Assembly: GCA_018056215.1 (NCBI GenBank) | Contig: JAGPGB010000002.1 | Span: 1 to 32,000, forward strand | Source: Bacteroidales bacterium | GTDB lineage: Bacteria > Bacteroidota > Bacteroidia > Bacteroidales > DTU049 | Reading direction: 5' to 3' | Length of the DNA stretch: 32,000 bases | Shown: positions 8,726 through 17,616 of the stretch, piece by piece | Layout of the letters: each line of letters begins with the position of its first letter | Position numbering within the stretch: position 1 is the first letter of the stretch | Notes under the pieces: model-generated | What the model was told of the DNA's origin: nothing | The model's input: the letters and a program-made list of their open reading frames with translations, nothing else | Database searches by the model: none | Made by a program: the position numbers and the translations under genes

Positions 8726-8757
8726 CAAAATTAGATATAATTTATAATTATACCAAA
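8726..8757 (-). promoter_or_regulatory. Promoter of tRNA-Glu
   Basis: Read on the minus strand: TTTG at 8757-8754, a 20-base spacer, then TAATTTTG at 8733-8726. This matches the Bacteroidota TTTG-N19/20-TAnnTTTG promoter and ends 12 bases before the tRNA 5' end. It is the clearest two-part promoter in the window. Confidence 0.7.
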
Positions 8758-8833
8758 TTTATATTTTTAAAATCTTAAATTTAATACAAGTTTTCAATTT
8801 TTTATTAATTTTACGAAATAAAATTTTGGTTAA

Positions 8834-10024
8834 ATGAATTTGCATGAATATCAATCAAAAAACCTATTAGAACAATTTGGTATTAAAGTTGGAAAAAGAT
8901 TCCTAGCATATAATCCTGATGAAGCTTATGAAGCTGCTTTAAATTTAAAAGAATTAACGGGTTCAGAAATTTGTGCAGTAAAAGCTCAAGTACATGCTGG
9001 TGGCAGAGGTAAAGCTGGTGGCGTAAAAATTGCTAAATCACCCGAAGAAGCTAAAAAATTAGCTTCACAAATTATAGGAATGAGATTAGTAACACCGCAA
9101 ACTGATGAAAATGGTAAATTAGTTCGAAAAGTTTTAATAGAACAAAATCTATATTATGAAGGGAAAGAAAATGTTCAGGAATTTTATATGAGCATATCCT
9201 GTGATAGGAAAAATGAAAAAAATGTAATATTATATTCCACACAAGGTGGAATGGAGATAGAAAAAGTTGCTGAAGCCACGCCAAATTTAATTTTTAAAGA
9301 ATTTATAAATCCTATAACTGGCTTAATGCCCTATCAAGCACGTAAAATTGCATTTGATTTAGGATTAAATGGTGATGCTTTTAATGATATGCTAGATTTT
9401 ATTGCTAAATTATATCAAGCATTTATCGGTACAGACGCATCTTTACTCGAGATAAATCCGGTCTTGAAAACTAGTGATAATCAAATATATCCTGCAGATG
9501 CTAAAATTGTTTTAGATGATTCTGCACTTTATAGACATCCTGAGTTAAGCGGTTTACGTGATTTAGAAGAAGAAAATCAATTAGAATTAGAAGCAAATGC
9601 TGCAGGATTAAATTATGTAAAATTAGATGGCAACGTAGCATGTATGGTTAATGGAGCAGGACTAGCTATGGCTACCATGGATTTAATTGCTATAGCAGGA
9701 GCTAAACCCGCAAATTTTTTAGACGTAGGTGGTTCAGCAAGCTCCGAACAAATAGAAAAAGGCTTTAGAATAATTTTAAAAGACCCCACAGTAAAAGCTA
9801 TTTTAGTTAATATTTTTGGAGGCATTGTAAGATGTGATAGGGTTGCTAATGGTATCATAGAAGCATACAGAAATGTAAAAAATATCAATATTCCTATAAT
9901 TGTTCGTCTTCAAGGCACAAATGCACAATTGGCTAAAGAAATCCTAGAATCATCAAATTTAAAATTAATACCTGCCAACACATTAGATGAAGTTATAGAG
10001 TGTATAAAAAAATTAAATTTATAG
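8834..10024 (+). CDS. sucC: Succinyl-CoA ligase, beta subunit
   Basis: A 396-residue beta subunit of the TCA-cycle enzyme that interconverts succinyl-CoA and succinate with nucleotide triphosphate formation. It begins with the family signature MNLHEYQSKNLLEQFG. The ATP-grasp domain shows the Gly-rich loop HAGGRGKAGGVK (about residues 55-66), and the CoA-ligase domain has GGSASSEQI and VNIFGGIVRCD. Length is standard. The alpha subunit gene sucD is not adjacent: after a 105-base gap comes a transposase gene. In Bacteroidota the two are often unlinked, so this need not be a disruption. Confidence 0.97.
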   Translation: MNLHEYQSKNLLEQFGIKVGKRFLAYNPDEAYEAALNLKELTGSEICAVKAQVHAGGRGKAGGVKIAKSPEEAKKLASQIIGMRLVTPQTDENGKLVRKVLIEQNLYYEGKENVQEFYMSISCDRKNEKNVILYSTQGGMEIEKVAEATPNLIFKEFINPITGLMPYQARKIAFDLGLNGDAFNDMLDFIAKLYQAFIGTDASLLEINPVLKTSDNQIYPADAKIVLDDSALYRHPELSGLRDLEEENQLELEANAAGLNYVKLDGNVACMVNGAGLAMATMDLIAIAGAKPANFLDVGGSASSEQIEKGFRIILKDPTVKAILVNIFGGIVRCDRVANGIIEAYRNVKNINIPIIVRLQGTNAQLAKEILESSNLKLIPANTLDEVIECIKKLNL

Positions 10025-10103
10025 TAAATTTAATTTTGAAAAGGAAGGATAGGAAAGATCATTTATGTATAAAATTTTATATGCTATTATTTTAAAAATT
10101 CAT

Positions 10104-10111
10104 TATCTTTG
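10104..10111 (+). promoter_or_regulatory. -7 box of transposase gene, copy 1
   Basis: TATCTTTG, followed by C, matches TAnnTTTG and lies 18 bases before the ATG. The same element is conserved in copy 2, which supports a promoter carried by the element itself. Confidence 0.55.
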
Positions 10112-10129
10112 CAATAAATTTTATTTAAT

Positions 10130-11134
10130 ATGAAAAATATTGTATCTAACCTTCAAGAGCACCTCTCACAGGGTAAACAACTCAACTTAGAATTCCTTAA
10201 TAATCTCTACAATAAGATGAAACTACAAGGCAACGATGTAATAGATTATCAACATCTAAAAGCTCAGAGCGTCTCTCCACAATGTCCTAATTGCAAAAGC
10301 ATTCATATTAAGAAAAATGGGCATCAACAAGGCCAACAGATGTATAAATGCAAAAATTGTGGTAAAAATTTCCGTGAGACTACCGGTACCTTTGTCTACT
10401 ACTTGCATAAAAAAGAATTAATGCTTGACTACATTCGCCTGATGCTTGAAGGAAACACTTTACGTCAATGCTCTAAAGAACTTCGTATCTCCCTACCTAC
10501 AAGTTTCGAATGGAGACATCGCATTATCTCTGCTCTCAGAAGCTTCGAAAATAACGTAAACTTCTTTGGTATTATGGAAATAGATGAGTTGCAATTGAAA
10601 TACTCTGAGAAAGGACGCAGATATAAAACGTTAGAAGAATATCTATTAGCTAAAGAGTTAAAAACTCACAATGTAGCTGTGCTATCTATGATAGACAGAA
10701 GTGGTAATATGCTTTGCAAATTAACTGGATTAGATAATGTGAAACGAGATCAGATAGATAAGATATTATTAGCCAGGATATCTAAGAATGCTGTGATTTG
10801 CTCGCCAGATAATGAAGAATTCAAAAATTTGAAAACACAAAGTATAAAGGACAAAACTATAATAACTAGAAGGACAAAAAAGTATGGACAGCATGGGTTA
10901 GCAATAGTTAAAGACAAAGAAAATGATTTTGCAGGATGGATAAATTATAAATTTAGAGGGGTGGCTACGAAGTATTTGCAAAGCTATATAATGTGGTATG
11001 TAGTAAAGCATAAATATTTATTGAGTAGAGTGGTGGATGATATAGGTAGGATGTTGAATTTAGCAGCGTCAGACTGGGAGGCATGGTATGTATATATGAG
11101 GTTAAGATTAAAGCATAGGGAAAAGCTAACATAA
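10130..11134 (+). CDS. IS1595-family transposase, copy 1
   Basis: A 334-residue transposase. Residues 52-77 form a zinc ribbon (C52, C55, C74, C77), residues about 105-135 look like a helix-turn-helix, and an RNase-H-like domain follows. D152 (IMEIDE) and D227 (VICSPDNEE) are the likely first two catalytic aspartates, and E264 is a candidate for the third acidic residue. The tail KFRGVATKYLQSYIMWY is characteristic of IS1595-type transposases. It is intact and differs from copy 2 at only six residues. The N-terminal 50 residues before the zinc ribbon (NLQEHLSQGKQLNLEFL) may be a dimerisation or end-binding segment. Confidence 0.9.
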   Translation: MKNIVSNLQEHLSQGKQLNLEFLNNLYNKMKLQGNDVIDYQHLKAQSVSPQCPNCKSIHIKKNGHQQGQQMYKCKNCGKNFRETTGTFVYYLHKKELMLDYIRLMLEGNTLRQCSKELRISLPTSFEWRHRIISALRSFENNVNFFGIMEIDELQLKYSEKGRRYKTLEEYLLAKELKTHNVAVLSMIDRSGNMLCKLTGLDNVKRDQIDKILLARISKNAVICSPDNEEFKNLKTQSIKDKTIITRRTKKYGQHGLAIVKDKENDFAGWINYKFRGVATKYLQSYIMWYVVKHKYLLSRVVDDIGRMLNLAASDWEAWYVYMRLRLKHREKLT

Positions 11135-11227
11135 TTTATTTTAATCTTTCCCTTCCCTCACTTTCAATTCCCCTCCTATTATCCCTCCTAAAAATAATAA
11201 GTTATCTCATTAGTTAATAGTATTCTT

Positions 11228-11854
11228 CTACCTGAGATTTAAATATTTGTGTGTCTGTATTGACAATCTCCATTTAGAATTATTAAAAATGTATTTTATT
11301 ATTTCTGGTAATATTTTTTTTGATTTAGACCATTCTGGTTGTAGAAATAAATAACACTCATCTGACACTGATTTAGAACATTCTTCAGCAAATACTAAAT
11401 CTTCTAAATCACTTATTATCACTTTTAACTCATTAGCATTCTTTAACCATTCATCATTAATGTATGAATGATTTTTTGGACTAACGCAAATCCAATCTAT
11501 ATTGTTTATCCATTGTGCCGTAGCTGCTGTCTCTAAATGTATATAATAATCATGAGCATGAAATAAATTAATTAATTGGTCTAAAGGATATAAAATTGGT
11601 TCACCACCTGTCAGCACTATATGTTTAGTGTCGTATATCATTGCTTTTTCTAATAATTCAAATGGGGTTGTTAGGTTATTAATGTCGGGATTCCATGTTT
11701 CTTTACTATCACAAAACCAACAACTCAGATCGCAGCCACCTAATCTAATAAAAAAAGAAGCTAATCCAGTATGCAAACCCTCACCTTGTAAACTGTAAAA
11801 TGTCTCTAATACAGGTAAATGATTGGCATCTATATTTAAATTTTCTAATTTCAT
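11228..11854 (-). CDS. queE: 7-carboxy-7-deazaguanine synthase (QueE)
   Basis: A radical-SAM enzyme converting carboxytetrahydropterin to 7-carboxy-7-deazaguanine, a step of queuosine synthesis. The iron-sulphur cysteines lie in GGCDLSCWFCDS (CX3CX2C), preceded by FYSLQGEG and followed by HIVLTGGEP. The frame also allows a GTG start at 11860, two residues further upstream, but I chose the ATG at 11854, giving 208 residues, because it is the standard codon and MKLENL fits a typical start. It lies 69 bases downstream of nqrC on the same strand and may share its transcript. QueA, a later step of the same pathway, is at 29599-30660. Confidence 0.93.
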   Translation of the reverse strand: MKLENLNIDANHLPVLETFYSLQGEGLHTGLASFFIRLGGCDLSCWFCDSKETWNPDINNLTTPFELLEKAMIYDTKHIVLTGGEPILYPLDQLINLFHAHDYYIHLETAATAQWINNIDWICVSPKNHSYINDEWLKNANELKVIISDLEDLVFAEECSKSVSDECYLFLQPEWSKSKKILPEIIKYIFNNSKWRLSIQTHKYLNLR

Positions 11855-11923
11855 AAACACAAAAAACTTTAATTTAACTTGTTAATTATTAAAAATAGAA
11901 TAAATTTTTAATTTAGGGAAAGT

Positions 11924-12670
11924 TTACTTTTTATGTTTCTCTAAATATGGCATAGCCATTTTAAATCCGTCAATTAGCATATTCCCAAGACCTTTACTAG
12001 TAAAAGTACCACCAGAGATAGCATCTACACCATGTATTTCTGGTATATTGCTATGTTTCACACCACCTTTAACAACGGCTATGCTAGTAAACTGATTATT
12101 TTCATCAAATATTTTTTTACCTATGAATTGTTCTTGAAAAGGCAATCCAGATATTTCAGCTCCGAGGCCTGGTGTTTCACCTTTATGATCAAAAACAGCA
12201 CCATGAATAGTATTTAAATCATTTTCTAAAGCTACATATCCCCATATAGCACCCCACAAACCCATACCATAAAAAGGAATAACAGTGAGTGTATCATTAT
12301 TATTTTGGATTAAGTATATTGGCATAATATATGAATCACCAGCTTTGAATTTTTTCACTTCACTATTTATGTCAATATCGAAAGGTCTAACATCTCCTTT
12401 TAGACCATTATCATAATCGAATTCTGCTATTATTTCTCCTTTTTCATTAATAGCTATTTCTTTTATTAATAATTGTTTATATGTATCTTCAGCATTTTTT
12501 TCATCAAAATTTTGTCTAGATGCCCTAAGTATATAGCCTATTTTTTCATTTTTTTTATTTTTATCTTGAAAAGGTTTCAAAGCTGTAGCACCTAAAGTTA
12601 ATAATATGGCAACTATTGCTACCATTATTATTGAATATATGATTATATATCTATTTGTAAATTTAGCCAT
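11924..12670 (-). CDS. nqrC: Na+-translocating NADH:quinone reductase subunit C
   Basis: A 248-residue subunit of the sodium-pumping respiratory complex. It has one N-terminal membrane helix (about residues 8-30) and an extracytoplasmic FMN-binding domain. HKGETPGLGAEI (162-173) and DAISGGTFTS (216-225) are the conserved FMN motifs. T222 would carry the phosphodiester-linked FMN. The usual SGAT is SGGT here, a small deviation. It starts 4 bases after nqrB stops. nqrD, nqrE and nqrF, which normally follow, are absent from this locus. Confidence 0.95.
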   Translation of the reverse strand: MAKFTNRYIIIYSIIMVAIVAILLTLGATALKPFQDKNKKNEKIGYILRASRQNFDEKNAEDTYKQLLIKEIAINEKGEIIAEFDYDNGLKGDVRPFDIDINSEVKKFKAGDSYIMPIYLIQNNNDTLTVIPFYGMGLWGAIWGYVALENDLNTIHGAVFDHKGETPGLGAEISGLPFQEQFIGKKIFDENNQFTSIAVVKGGVKHSNIPEIHGVDAISGGTFTSKGLGNMLIDGFKMAMPYLEKHKK

Positions 12671-12674
12671 AATA

Positions 12675-13865
12675 TTATGATTTAATTGTTTGAGATAACA
12701 AAGCTCTTTTTTTACGACGATTAATATTTTGTTGCACTACTAAATGATCTATTAATGGAGCAAAAACATTCATTAATAGTATAGAAAGCATCGCTCCCTC
12801 GGGGTATGCTGGATTTACAACTCGTATTAGCATGCAAAATATTCCAATTAATAAACCATAATAGATTTTGCCTGTTGGAGTTTGTGCAGAGGTTACTGGA
12901 TCTGTAGCCATGAAAACTGCACCAAACAAAAAACCACCAATAAAGAAATGATAATAAAATGGAATTTGCATATATTCGTTAGCTCCCCATAGATTAAAAA
13001 TTATTCCCATAGCTGCAGCACCTATTAATGCACTAATCATGACTCTTAGATTAGCTACGCCTGTGAAAATCAAATATATAGCAGCTAAAATTATTAATAT
13101 TTTAGAGGTTTCACCAATAGAGCCCGGAATGAATCCTAAAGACATTGTAAGCAAAGAAGGAGCTTGAGCGAATTGATTTTGAGCAGCTAAAGCCAATGGT
13201 GTAGGTCCACTAATGACATCCAATCCTTTGCTAGCTACCCATATAGCATCACCAGTCATACTAGCAGGATACGCAAAAAATAAAAATGCTCTTGTTAGCA
13301 ATGCTGGATTTAGGAAATTCATTCCTGTGCCACCAAATACTTCTTTACCAAAAATTACAGCAAAGATCGTAGCAATTGCTAGCATCCATAATGGTATTGT
13401 AGGAGGCACTATTAAAGCTATTAGCATACCTGTTACTAAAAAACCTTCATTCACCTGATGATGTCTTATTTGTGCTGAGGTAAATTCTACTGCCAGCCCA
13501 CTAACATAACTTACTACTATTATTGGCAATATTCGTAAAAATCCATACCAAAATATTCGCCAAAAACCAATTTCTTTAACTACCTGCCCCCATGCATCTA
13601 TATCTAATCCTAATTGTAGTCTGAAATGCTGAAGTCCAACATTAAACATACCAAACAAGACAATTGGAGCTAAAGCTATTAGTACATGTGTCATCAAGCG
13701 TTTCAAATCTACATAATCTCTTATATGAGATCCTTTTTCAGTAACTTTATTTGGCACGAAAAAAAAGACTTCAAAAGCCTCAAAAGTAGAATGTAGAAAG
13801 TACAGTTTACCTCCTTTTTCGAAATTTGGCTTTATTTTGTCTAAAAATGACCTTAACCAATTCAT
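12675..13865 (-). CDS. nqrB: Na+-translocating NADH:quinone reductase subunit B
   Basis: A 396-residue polytopic inner-membrane subunit with about ten hydrophobic segments; it belongs to the RnfD/NqrB family. ISGPTPLAL near residue 218 is the flavin-attachment motif, with T222 as the probable covalent FMN site. TGMNFLNPALLTRAFLFFAYP and MATDPVTSAQTPTGK are strongly conserved family blocks. It starts 19 bases after nqrA stops and is followed 4 bases later by nqrC, so the three are one operon. Confidence 0.97.
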   Translation of the reverse strand: MNWLRSFLDKIKPNFEKGGKLYFLHSTFEAFEVFFFVPNKVTEKGSHIRDYVDLKRLMTHVLIALAPIVLFGMFNVGLQHFRLQLGLDIDAWGQVVKEIGFWRIFWYGFLRILPIIVVSYVSGLAVEFTSAQIRHHQVNEGFLVTGMLIALIVPPTIPLWMLAIATIFAVIFGKEVFGGTGMNFLNPALLTRAFLFFAYPASMTGDAIWVASKGLDVISGPTPLALAAQNQFAQAPSLLTMSLGFIPGSIGETSKILIILAAIYLIFTGVANLRVMISALIGAAAMGIIFNLWGANEYMQIPFYYHFFIGGFLFGAVFMATDPVTSAQTPTGKIYYGLLIGIFCMLIRVVNPAYPEGAMLSILLMNVFAPLIDHLVVQQNINRRKKRALLSQTIKS

Positions 13866-13884
13866 ATCAATATTTTTTAAATTA

Positions 13885-15237
13885 TTAAGTAGTTTCTTTT
13901 ATCATTAGGTCTATACCTTTTCTCACTATTTCTTGCAAATTGATTTTAGACACACAAACATATTCTGGCAGTGCAAAGTCTTCTTCTACGATTTCGTAAA
14001 TTCCTAGATTTTCCATTTGTTCAATATTTTCACTGAGAATAGCCTTTAGCAAATACACAGGATAGATATCAAAAGGAAAGTATTTATCATATTGATCGCT
14101 GAGTACAAAAGGTCGCTCTTCGCCGTGCATATTTGTATCTAAAACATATTTCTTATTTTTACTTCTGATGAGCCAATTCATAATCATTCTAGAAGGACTA
14201 TATTTTGTAAATTTAGGTGCTACCCATCCAAAGAAATCATAATAATAACCTTCTGGTATCACTGTAATTTGATTGTCATAATAGCTGAGAAACCCGTCTA
14301 ATCCTGCATTAGTGCCTGTTAATACATTACCACTGATCACACGCACATTATTTTGTTTTAATCTATTACTAAGTAATGCTTGCATAGACATTCCAGGTAA
14401 AGTGGTAATATAGCCACGTTCAGTGAGCTCACTTCCTGTTAGTACTATTTTCTTATGCAAATCTAATTTCCCATTTTGAAATAATCTACCAATAAAAATC
14501 ACATCTTGTGGATACAGATACCAATAAATATCTCCTTTATTTATTGGACTAATTTTAGAAATTTGCACACTCACATTACCTACAGGATGTGGTCCTTCGA
14601 AATCATGTAATTCAATATTTTTAATGCTTTTGTAAAAGTCAGATTTATTACGTGAGGAAGAAATATTTAAATAAATAGGTCCAGAAGTTAAATTTTTTAT
14701 GATATCAATACCTTTTTGGAAATTTTCTTCTTCATCTTTTATTAAATAATCTGGATCTGGAGCTAATGGAGAACTATCAAAAGCAGAAATATAAATAGCT
14801 TTAGGTATATCTGATGGGTTCGCTATGATACCGTAGGGACGTTGCTTTATATTCACCCATAATCCTGATTCTAGTAAAAGTTTAATAATATTATCTCTAT
14901 CTAATGTATTTGGAATATTAAAAATTTTATACTCTTGTGATGAATTAGGTGTAATAATTATTTGTTTTAGTATTCTTTTTTCACCTCTTATGATAGCTGT
15001 CACTTTACCACTTATAGGTGATGTGATAAAAATATTTTCGTTTAATTTATTTTGAATTATTGGTTCTCCAGCTAATATATCATCTCCTTCTTTTACTAGT
15101 AATCTAGGCGATAAAAGTCTAAAATCTTGTGGTAATATGGCGTATTTATCACTTGAAATATCTGGTAAATCTTTTAAAGGAGCTTCACCTGCTAAAGGAA
15201 TATCCAGCCCTTTTTTTATTTTAAAATGTTCTTTCAT
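13885..15237 (-). CDS. nqrA: Na+-translocating NADH:quinone reductase subunit A
   Basis: A 450-residue membrane-associated subunit linked to quinone binding, and first gene of the nqrABC operon. The N-terminus (FKIKKGLDIPLAGEA) and the block EGDDILAGEPI, a biotinyl/barrel-sandwich-like segment at about residues 50-90, are typical of NqrA. So is the C-terminal part (LDTNMHGEERPFVLSDQYDKYFPFDIYP). Length matches the family. The divergent interval 15238-15423 separates it from the OmpA/PD40 gene, so both genes probably start within that stretch. Confidence 0.96.
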   Translation of the reverse strand: MKEHFKIKKGLDIPLAGEAPLKDLPDISSDKYAILPQDFRLLSPRLLVKEGDDILAGEPIIQNKLNENIFITSPISGKVTAIIRGEKRILKQIIITPNSSQEYKIFNIPNTLDRDNIIKLLLESGLWVNIKQRPYGIIANPSDIPKAIYISAFDSSPLAPDPDYLIKDEEENFQKGIDIIKNLTSGPIYLNISSSRNKSDFYKSIKNIELHDFEGPHPVGNVSVQISKISPINKGDIYWYLYPQDVIFIGRLFQNGKLDLHKKIVLTGSELTERGYITTLPGMSMQALLSNRLKQNNVRVISGNVLTGTNAGLDGFLSYYDNQITVIPEGYYYDFFGWVAPKFTKYSPSRMIMNWLIRSKNKKYVLDTNMHGEERPFVLSDQYDKYFPFDIYPVYLLKAILSENIEQMENLGIYEIVEEDFALPEYVCVSKINLQEIVRKGIDLMIKETT

Positions 15238-15423
15238 CTTAATCTAAAATTTTCAAGTTGCTAAATTATATATTTGTTTTAATATTTTATAAAAAAATAA
15301 TAAAAATCATTTTTTTATTTTGTTATAAATTTGTAAAAAATAAGATTGTTAATATTTGAAAAAAATTTTTTCAATTTTTATTTAATTATTAAAAAATGTA
15401 TTAACTTAGCAAAAAAATTATAT

Positions 15424-17523
15424 ATGCAGAATAAAAGTATTTTAATCACATTTATCTTAATATTTATTACTGGAATATTTGCCTTTGGGCAAAAAAATTT
15501 AGTAGCTGAAGCCGACGGAAAATATGAATTAGGTCAGTATTACAGTGCTTCACAGTTATATTTGAAAGCATATCCTAAAGTGGAAAACAAGTTAGAAAAA
15601 AATAGGATATTGTATAGAGTAGGTTTATGCTATTATTATATGGGAGATGCTAGAAAAGCATTATCATATTTTAATCGTGTTATTAGAGCACAATATCCTG
15701 ATCCAGAAGTTTTCTGGTATACAGGTTTAGTAAACATGACATTAACAAATTATGAAGATGCCTTGGCTAATTTTGAACAATATAAGCAATTAGTACCTAA
15801 TGATACTATAGTTGATATAAAAATAGAATCCTGTAAATTGTCAAAAGCTTGGATGGATAATCCTACTCTGTATGAGGTCATTAGCGAGAGAAAACTAAAT
15901 TCCAAAAATCAAGATTTCGCTCCTGCATGGGCAGATAAAAAATATAGATCTATAATATTTACTACTAATAGAGATGGTGTTGTCGGAAAAGGAGTAGATG
16001 AAGGAACAGGCTTACCATTTACAGATTTTTTCATTGCAGAAAAAGATAAAAAAGGCAATTGGTCAGCACCTGTAACTGCTGATGATCAAGGTGTATTAAA
16101 TACTCAGCACAATGAGGGAGTGGGTTGTTTCAATAGTAAATTTAATACTTTTTATTTTACTAAATGTAAGGTAGAAAAAAAGAAAATTTTGGGTTGTAGT
16201 ATCTATACCACAATGAAACGTGGTCGTACCTGGTCTGAGCCTATATTAATACCTTTCACAACAGATTCAAGTGCTACAGTTGGTCACCCAACTATTTCTA
16301 ATGATGAAACTATGATAATATTTTCTAGCAATATGCCAGGTGGTATGGGCGGCAGAGACTTATGGATGGCTACAAAAACAAAGAAAAATCAAGATTTTGG
16401 TCAACCTGTTAATTTAGGTTCTGTGATTAATACTGCTGGTAATGAATTATTCCCTACTTTGAGATATGTTAATAACAAAGTATATTTATATTTCTCATCT
16501 GATGGTCATCCGGGTATGGGAGGATTAGATTTATATCGTTCAGAATATATTGATGGACAATGGACTGCACCTGAAAATCTACGATATCCTTTAAATTCTT
16601 CTCAGGATGATTTCCATATAATATTTTTAGATGATCCTACAACTCTGCGTACTGAAGGAGCTAGAGAAATGGGATTTTTCTCAAGTAATAGAAATTTATC
16701 TTCAATGGATGACATTTATTCATTTAAATTACCTCCTATTTATTTCTCGATCAGTGGCATAGTATATGATGATAGTACTAAATTACCAATTCCTGGAGCT
16801 GCTGTTAGAGTAGAAGGTTCTGATGGTAATATTTATATCGATACTACTGATACTAAAGGTTATTATATGTTTGATAAAACTCAAATTTTTGAAAATAATA
16901 CTTATCAAATTTATGTTTCTAAAGAAGGTTATTTTAACGAAAAAGGTATCGAAACAACTGTCGGATTAGATAGAAGTAAAGATTTAGTTCATGATTTTTA
17001 TTTAGCTCCTATTCCTAAAAAACCAATTGTATTACCTGATATTTTATATGATTTCGATGATTGGCAACTAAAACCACAATATCAAGATAGCTTAAATGGA
17101 TTAGTAGAAATTCTAAAAGATAATCCTAAAATTGTAATAGAGTTAGGCTCTCATACTGACTCTCGTGGATCTTTAGAATATAATGATAGTCTTTCATACA
17201 AACGTGCTAAAGCTGTAGTTGATTATCTGATATCTAAAGGAATAGAACCAGATAGATTAATACCTAAAGGTTTTGGTGAGAGAGTTCCTCGAGTTTTAGA
17301 AAGTGATAAAACAGTCATAATAAAAGGTAAAGAATATACTTTCCCTAAAGGAACTGTGCTAACTGAGGAATACATAAATTCACTAAAGACAGAAGATGAA
17401 CGTGAGGCTGCTCATCAATTAAATAGACGAACTACCTTCCAGATTATTCGTGAAGATTATGTACCCTCTGGTGAACAAAATAAACCTGTACAAATAGAAA
17501 TTATTAAAGATGTTAACAAATAA
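15424..17523 (+). CDS. TPR / PD40 propeller / OmpA-domain envelope protein (PorE-like)
   Basis: A 699-residue exported protein. The signal peptide spans residues 1-22 (ends FAFGQ, no lipobox cysteine). TPR-like helices fill about 25-135, and PD40/WD40-type propeller repeats (ISNDETMIIFSSNMPGGMGGRDLW; SSDGHPGMGGLDLY) about 150-430. A carboxypeptidase-regulatory-like beta domain covers 440-530, and a peptidoglycan-binding OmpA domain 537-690 (SHTDSRGSLEYNDSLSYKRA, then NRRTTF). This order is that of PorE of the type IX secretion system and its many paralogues. The frame opens 78 bases further upstream with a TTG, but the ATG at 15424 gives a proper signal peptide. PorE itself is a lipoprotein, so a paralogue is more likely. 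Confidence 0.88.
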   Translation: MQNKSILITFILIFITGIFAFGQKNLVAEADGKYELGQYYSASQLYLKAYPKVENKLEKNRILYRVGLCYYYMGDARKALSYFNRVIRAQYPDPEVFWYTGLVNMTLTNYEDALANFEQYKQLVPNDTIVDIKIESCKLSKAWMDNPTLYEVISERKLNSKNQDFAPAWADKKYRSIIFTTNRDGVVGKGVDEGTGLPFTDFFIAEKDKKGNWSAPVTADDQGVLNTQHNEGVGCFNSKFNTFYFTKCKVEKKKILGCSIYTTMKRGRTWSEPILIPFTTDSSATVGHPTISNDETMIIFSSNMPGGMGGRDLWMATKTKKNQDFGQPVNLGSVINTAGNELFPTLRYVNNKVYLYFSSDGHPGMGGLDLYRSEYIDGQWTAPENLRYPLNSSQDDFHIIFLDDPTTLRTEGAREMGFFSSNRNLSSMDDIYSFKLPPIYFSISGIVYDDSTKLPIPGAAVRVEGSDGNIYIDTTDTKGYYMFDKTQIFENNTYQIYVSKEGYFNEKGIETTVGLDRSKDLVHDFYLAPIPKKPIVLPDILYDFDDWQLKPQYQDSLNGLVEILKDNPKIVIELGSHTDSRGSLEYNDSLSYKRAKAVVDYLISKGIEPDRLIPKGFGERVPRVLESDKTVIIKGKEYTFPKGTVLTEEYINSLKTEDEREAAHQLNRRTTFQIIREDYVPSGEQNKPVQIEIIKDVNK

Positions 17524-17543
17524 AATTTAAAAAATATTTATTT

Positions 17544-17580
17544 AAAAAAAAGGAGGTAATTGAAATTGCCTCCTTTTTTA
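17544..17580 (+). terminator. Rho-independent terminator after the OmpA/PD40 gene
   Basis: AAGGAGGTAATT and AATTGCCTCCTT form a 12-bp stem with one G-U pair and a GAA loop, flanked by A and T runs. It ends the upstream transcript before purM and, because of the A run, could also work on the other strand. The GGAGGT inside is part of the stem, not a ribosome-binding site. Confidence 0.9.
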
Positions 17581-17593
17581 TATCGTTTATTTG

Positions 17594-17601
17594 TAATTTT
17601 G
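17594..17601 (+). promoter_or_regulatory. -7 box of purM
   Basis: TAATTTTG matches TAnnTTTG, ends 15 bases before the purM ATG and follows the terminator immediately, so purM has its own promoter. Confidence 0.5.
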
Positions 17602-17616
17602 TAAAAATATTTAGTT

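Larger units (their letters stand above)
10043..11159 (+). mobile_element. IS1595-family insertion sequence, copy 1 (ends approximate)
   Basis: One transposase gene flanked by short purine-rich/pyrimidine-rich ends. The left end (10043-10059, GGAAGGATAGGAAAGAT) read in reverse resembles the right end at 11144-11159 (ATCTTTCCCTTCCCTC), an imperfect terminal inverted repeat. Sequence similarity with copy 2 extends from about these points. It lies between the converging ends of sucC and queE, 18 bases after the sucC stop. I could not identify a target-site duplication, and the right end might extend to about 11190. Confidence 0.65.

Noticed and set aside
15346..15423. Upstream TTG start for the OmpA/PD40 protein
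   Set aside because: It adds 26 residues before a normal signal peptide and starts at a rare codon; ATG at 15424 gives a proper export signal.
17551..17556. GGAGGT as a Shine-Dalgarno sequence for purM
   Set aside because: It is one arm of the terminator hairpin, 60 bases from the start, and the genes here lack Shine-Dalgarno leaders.
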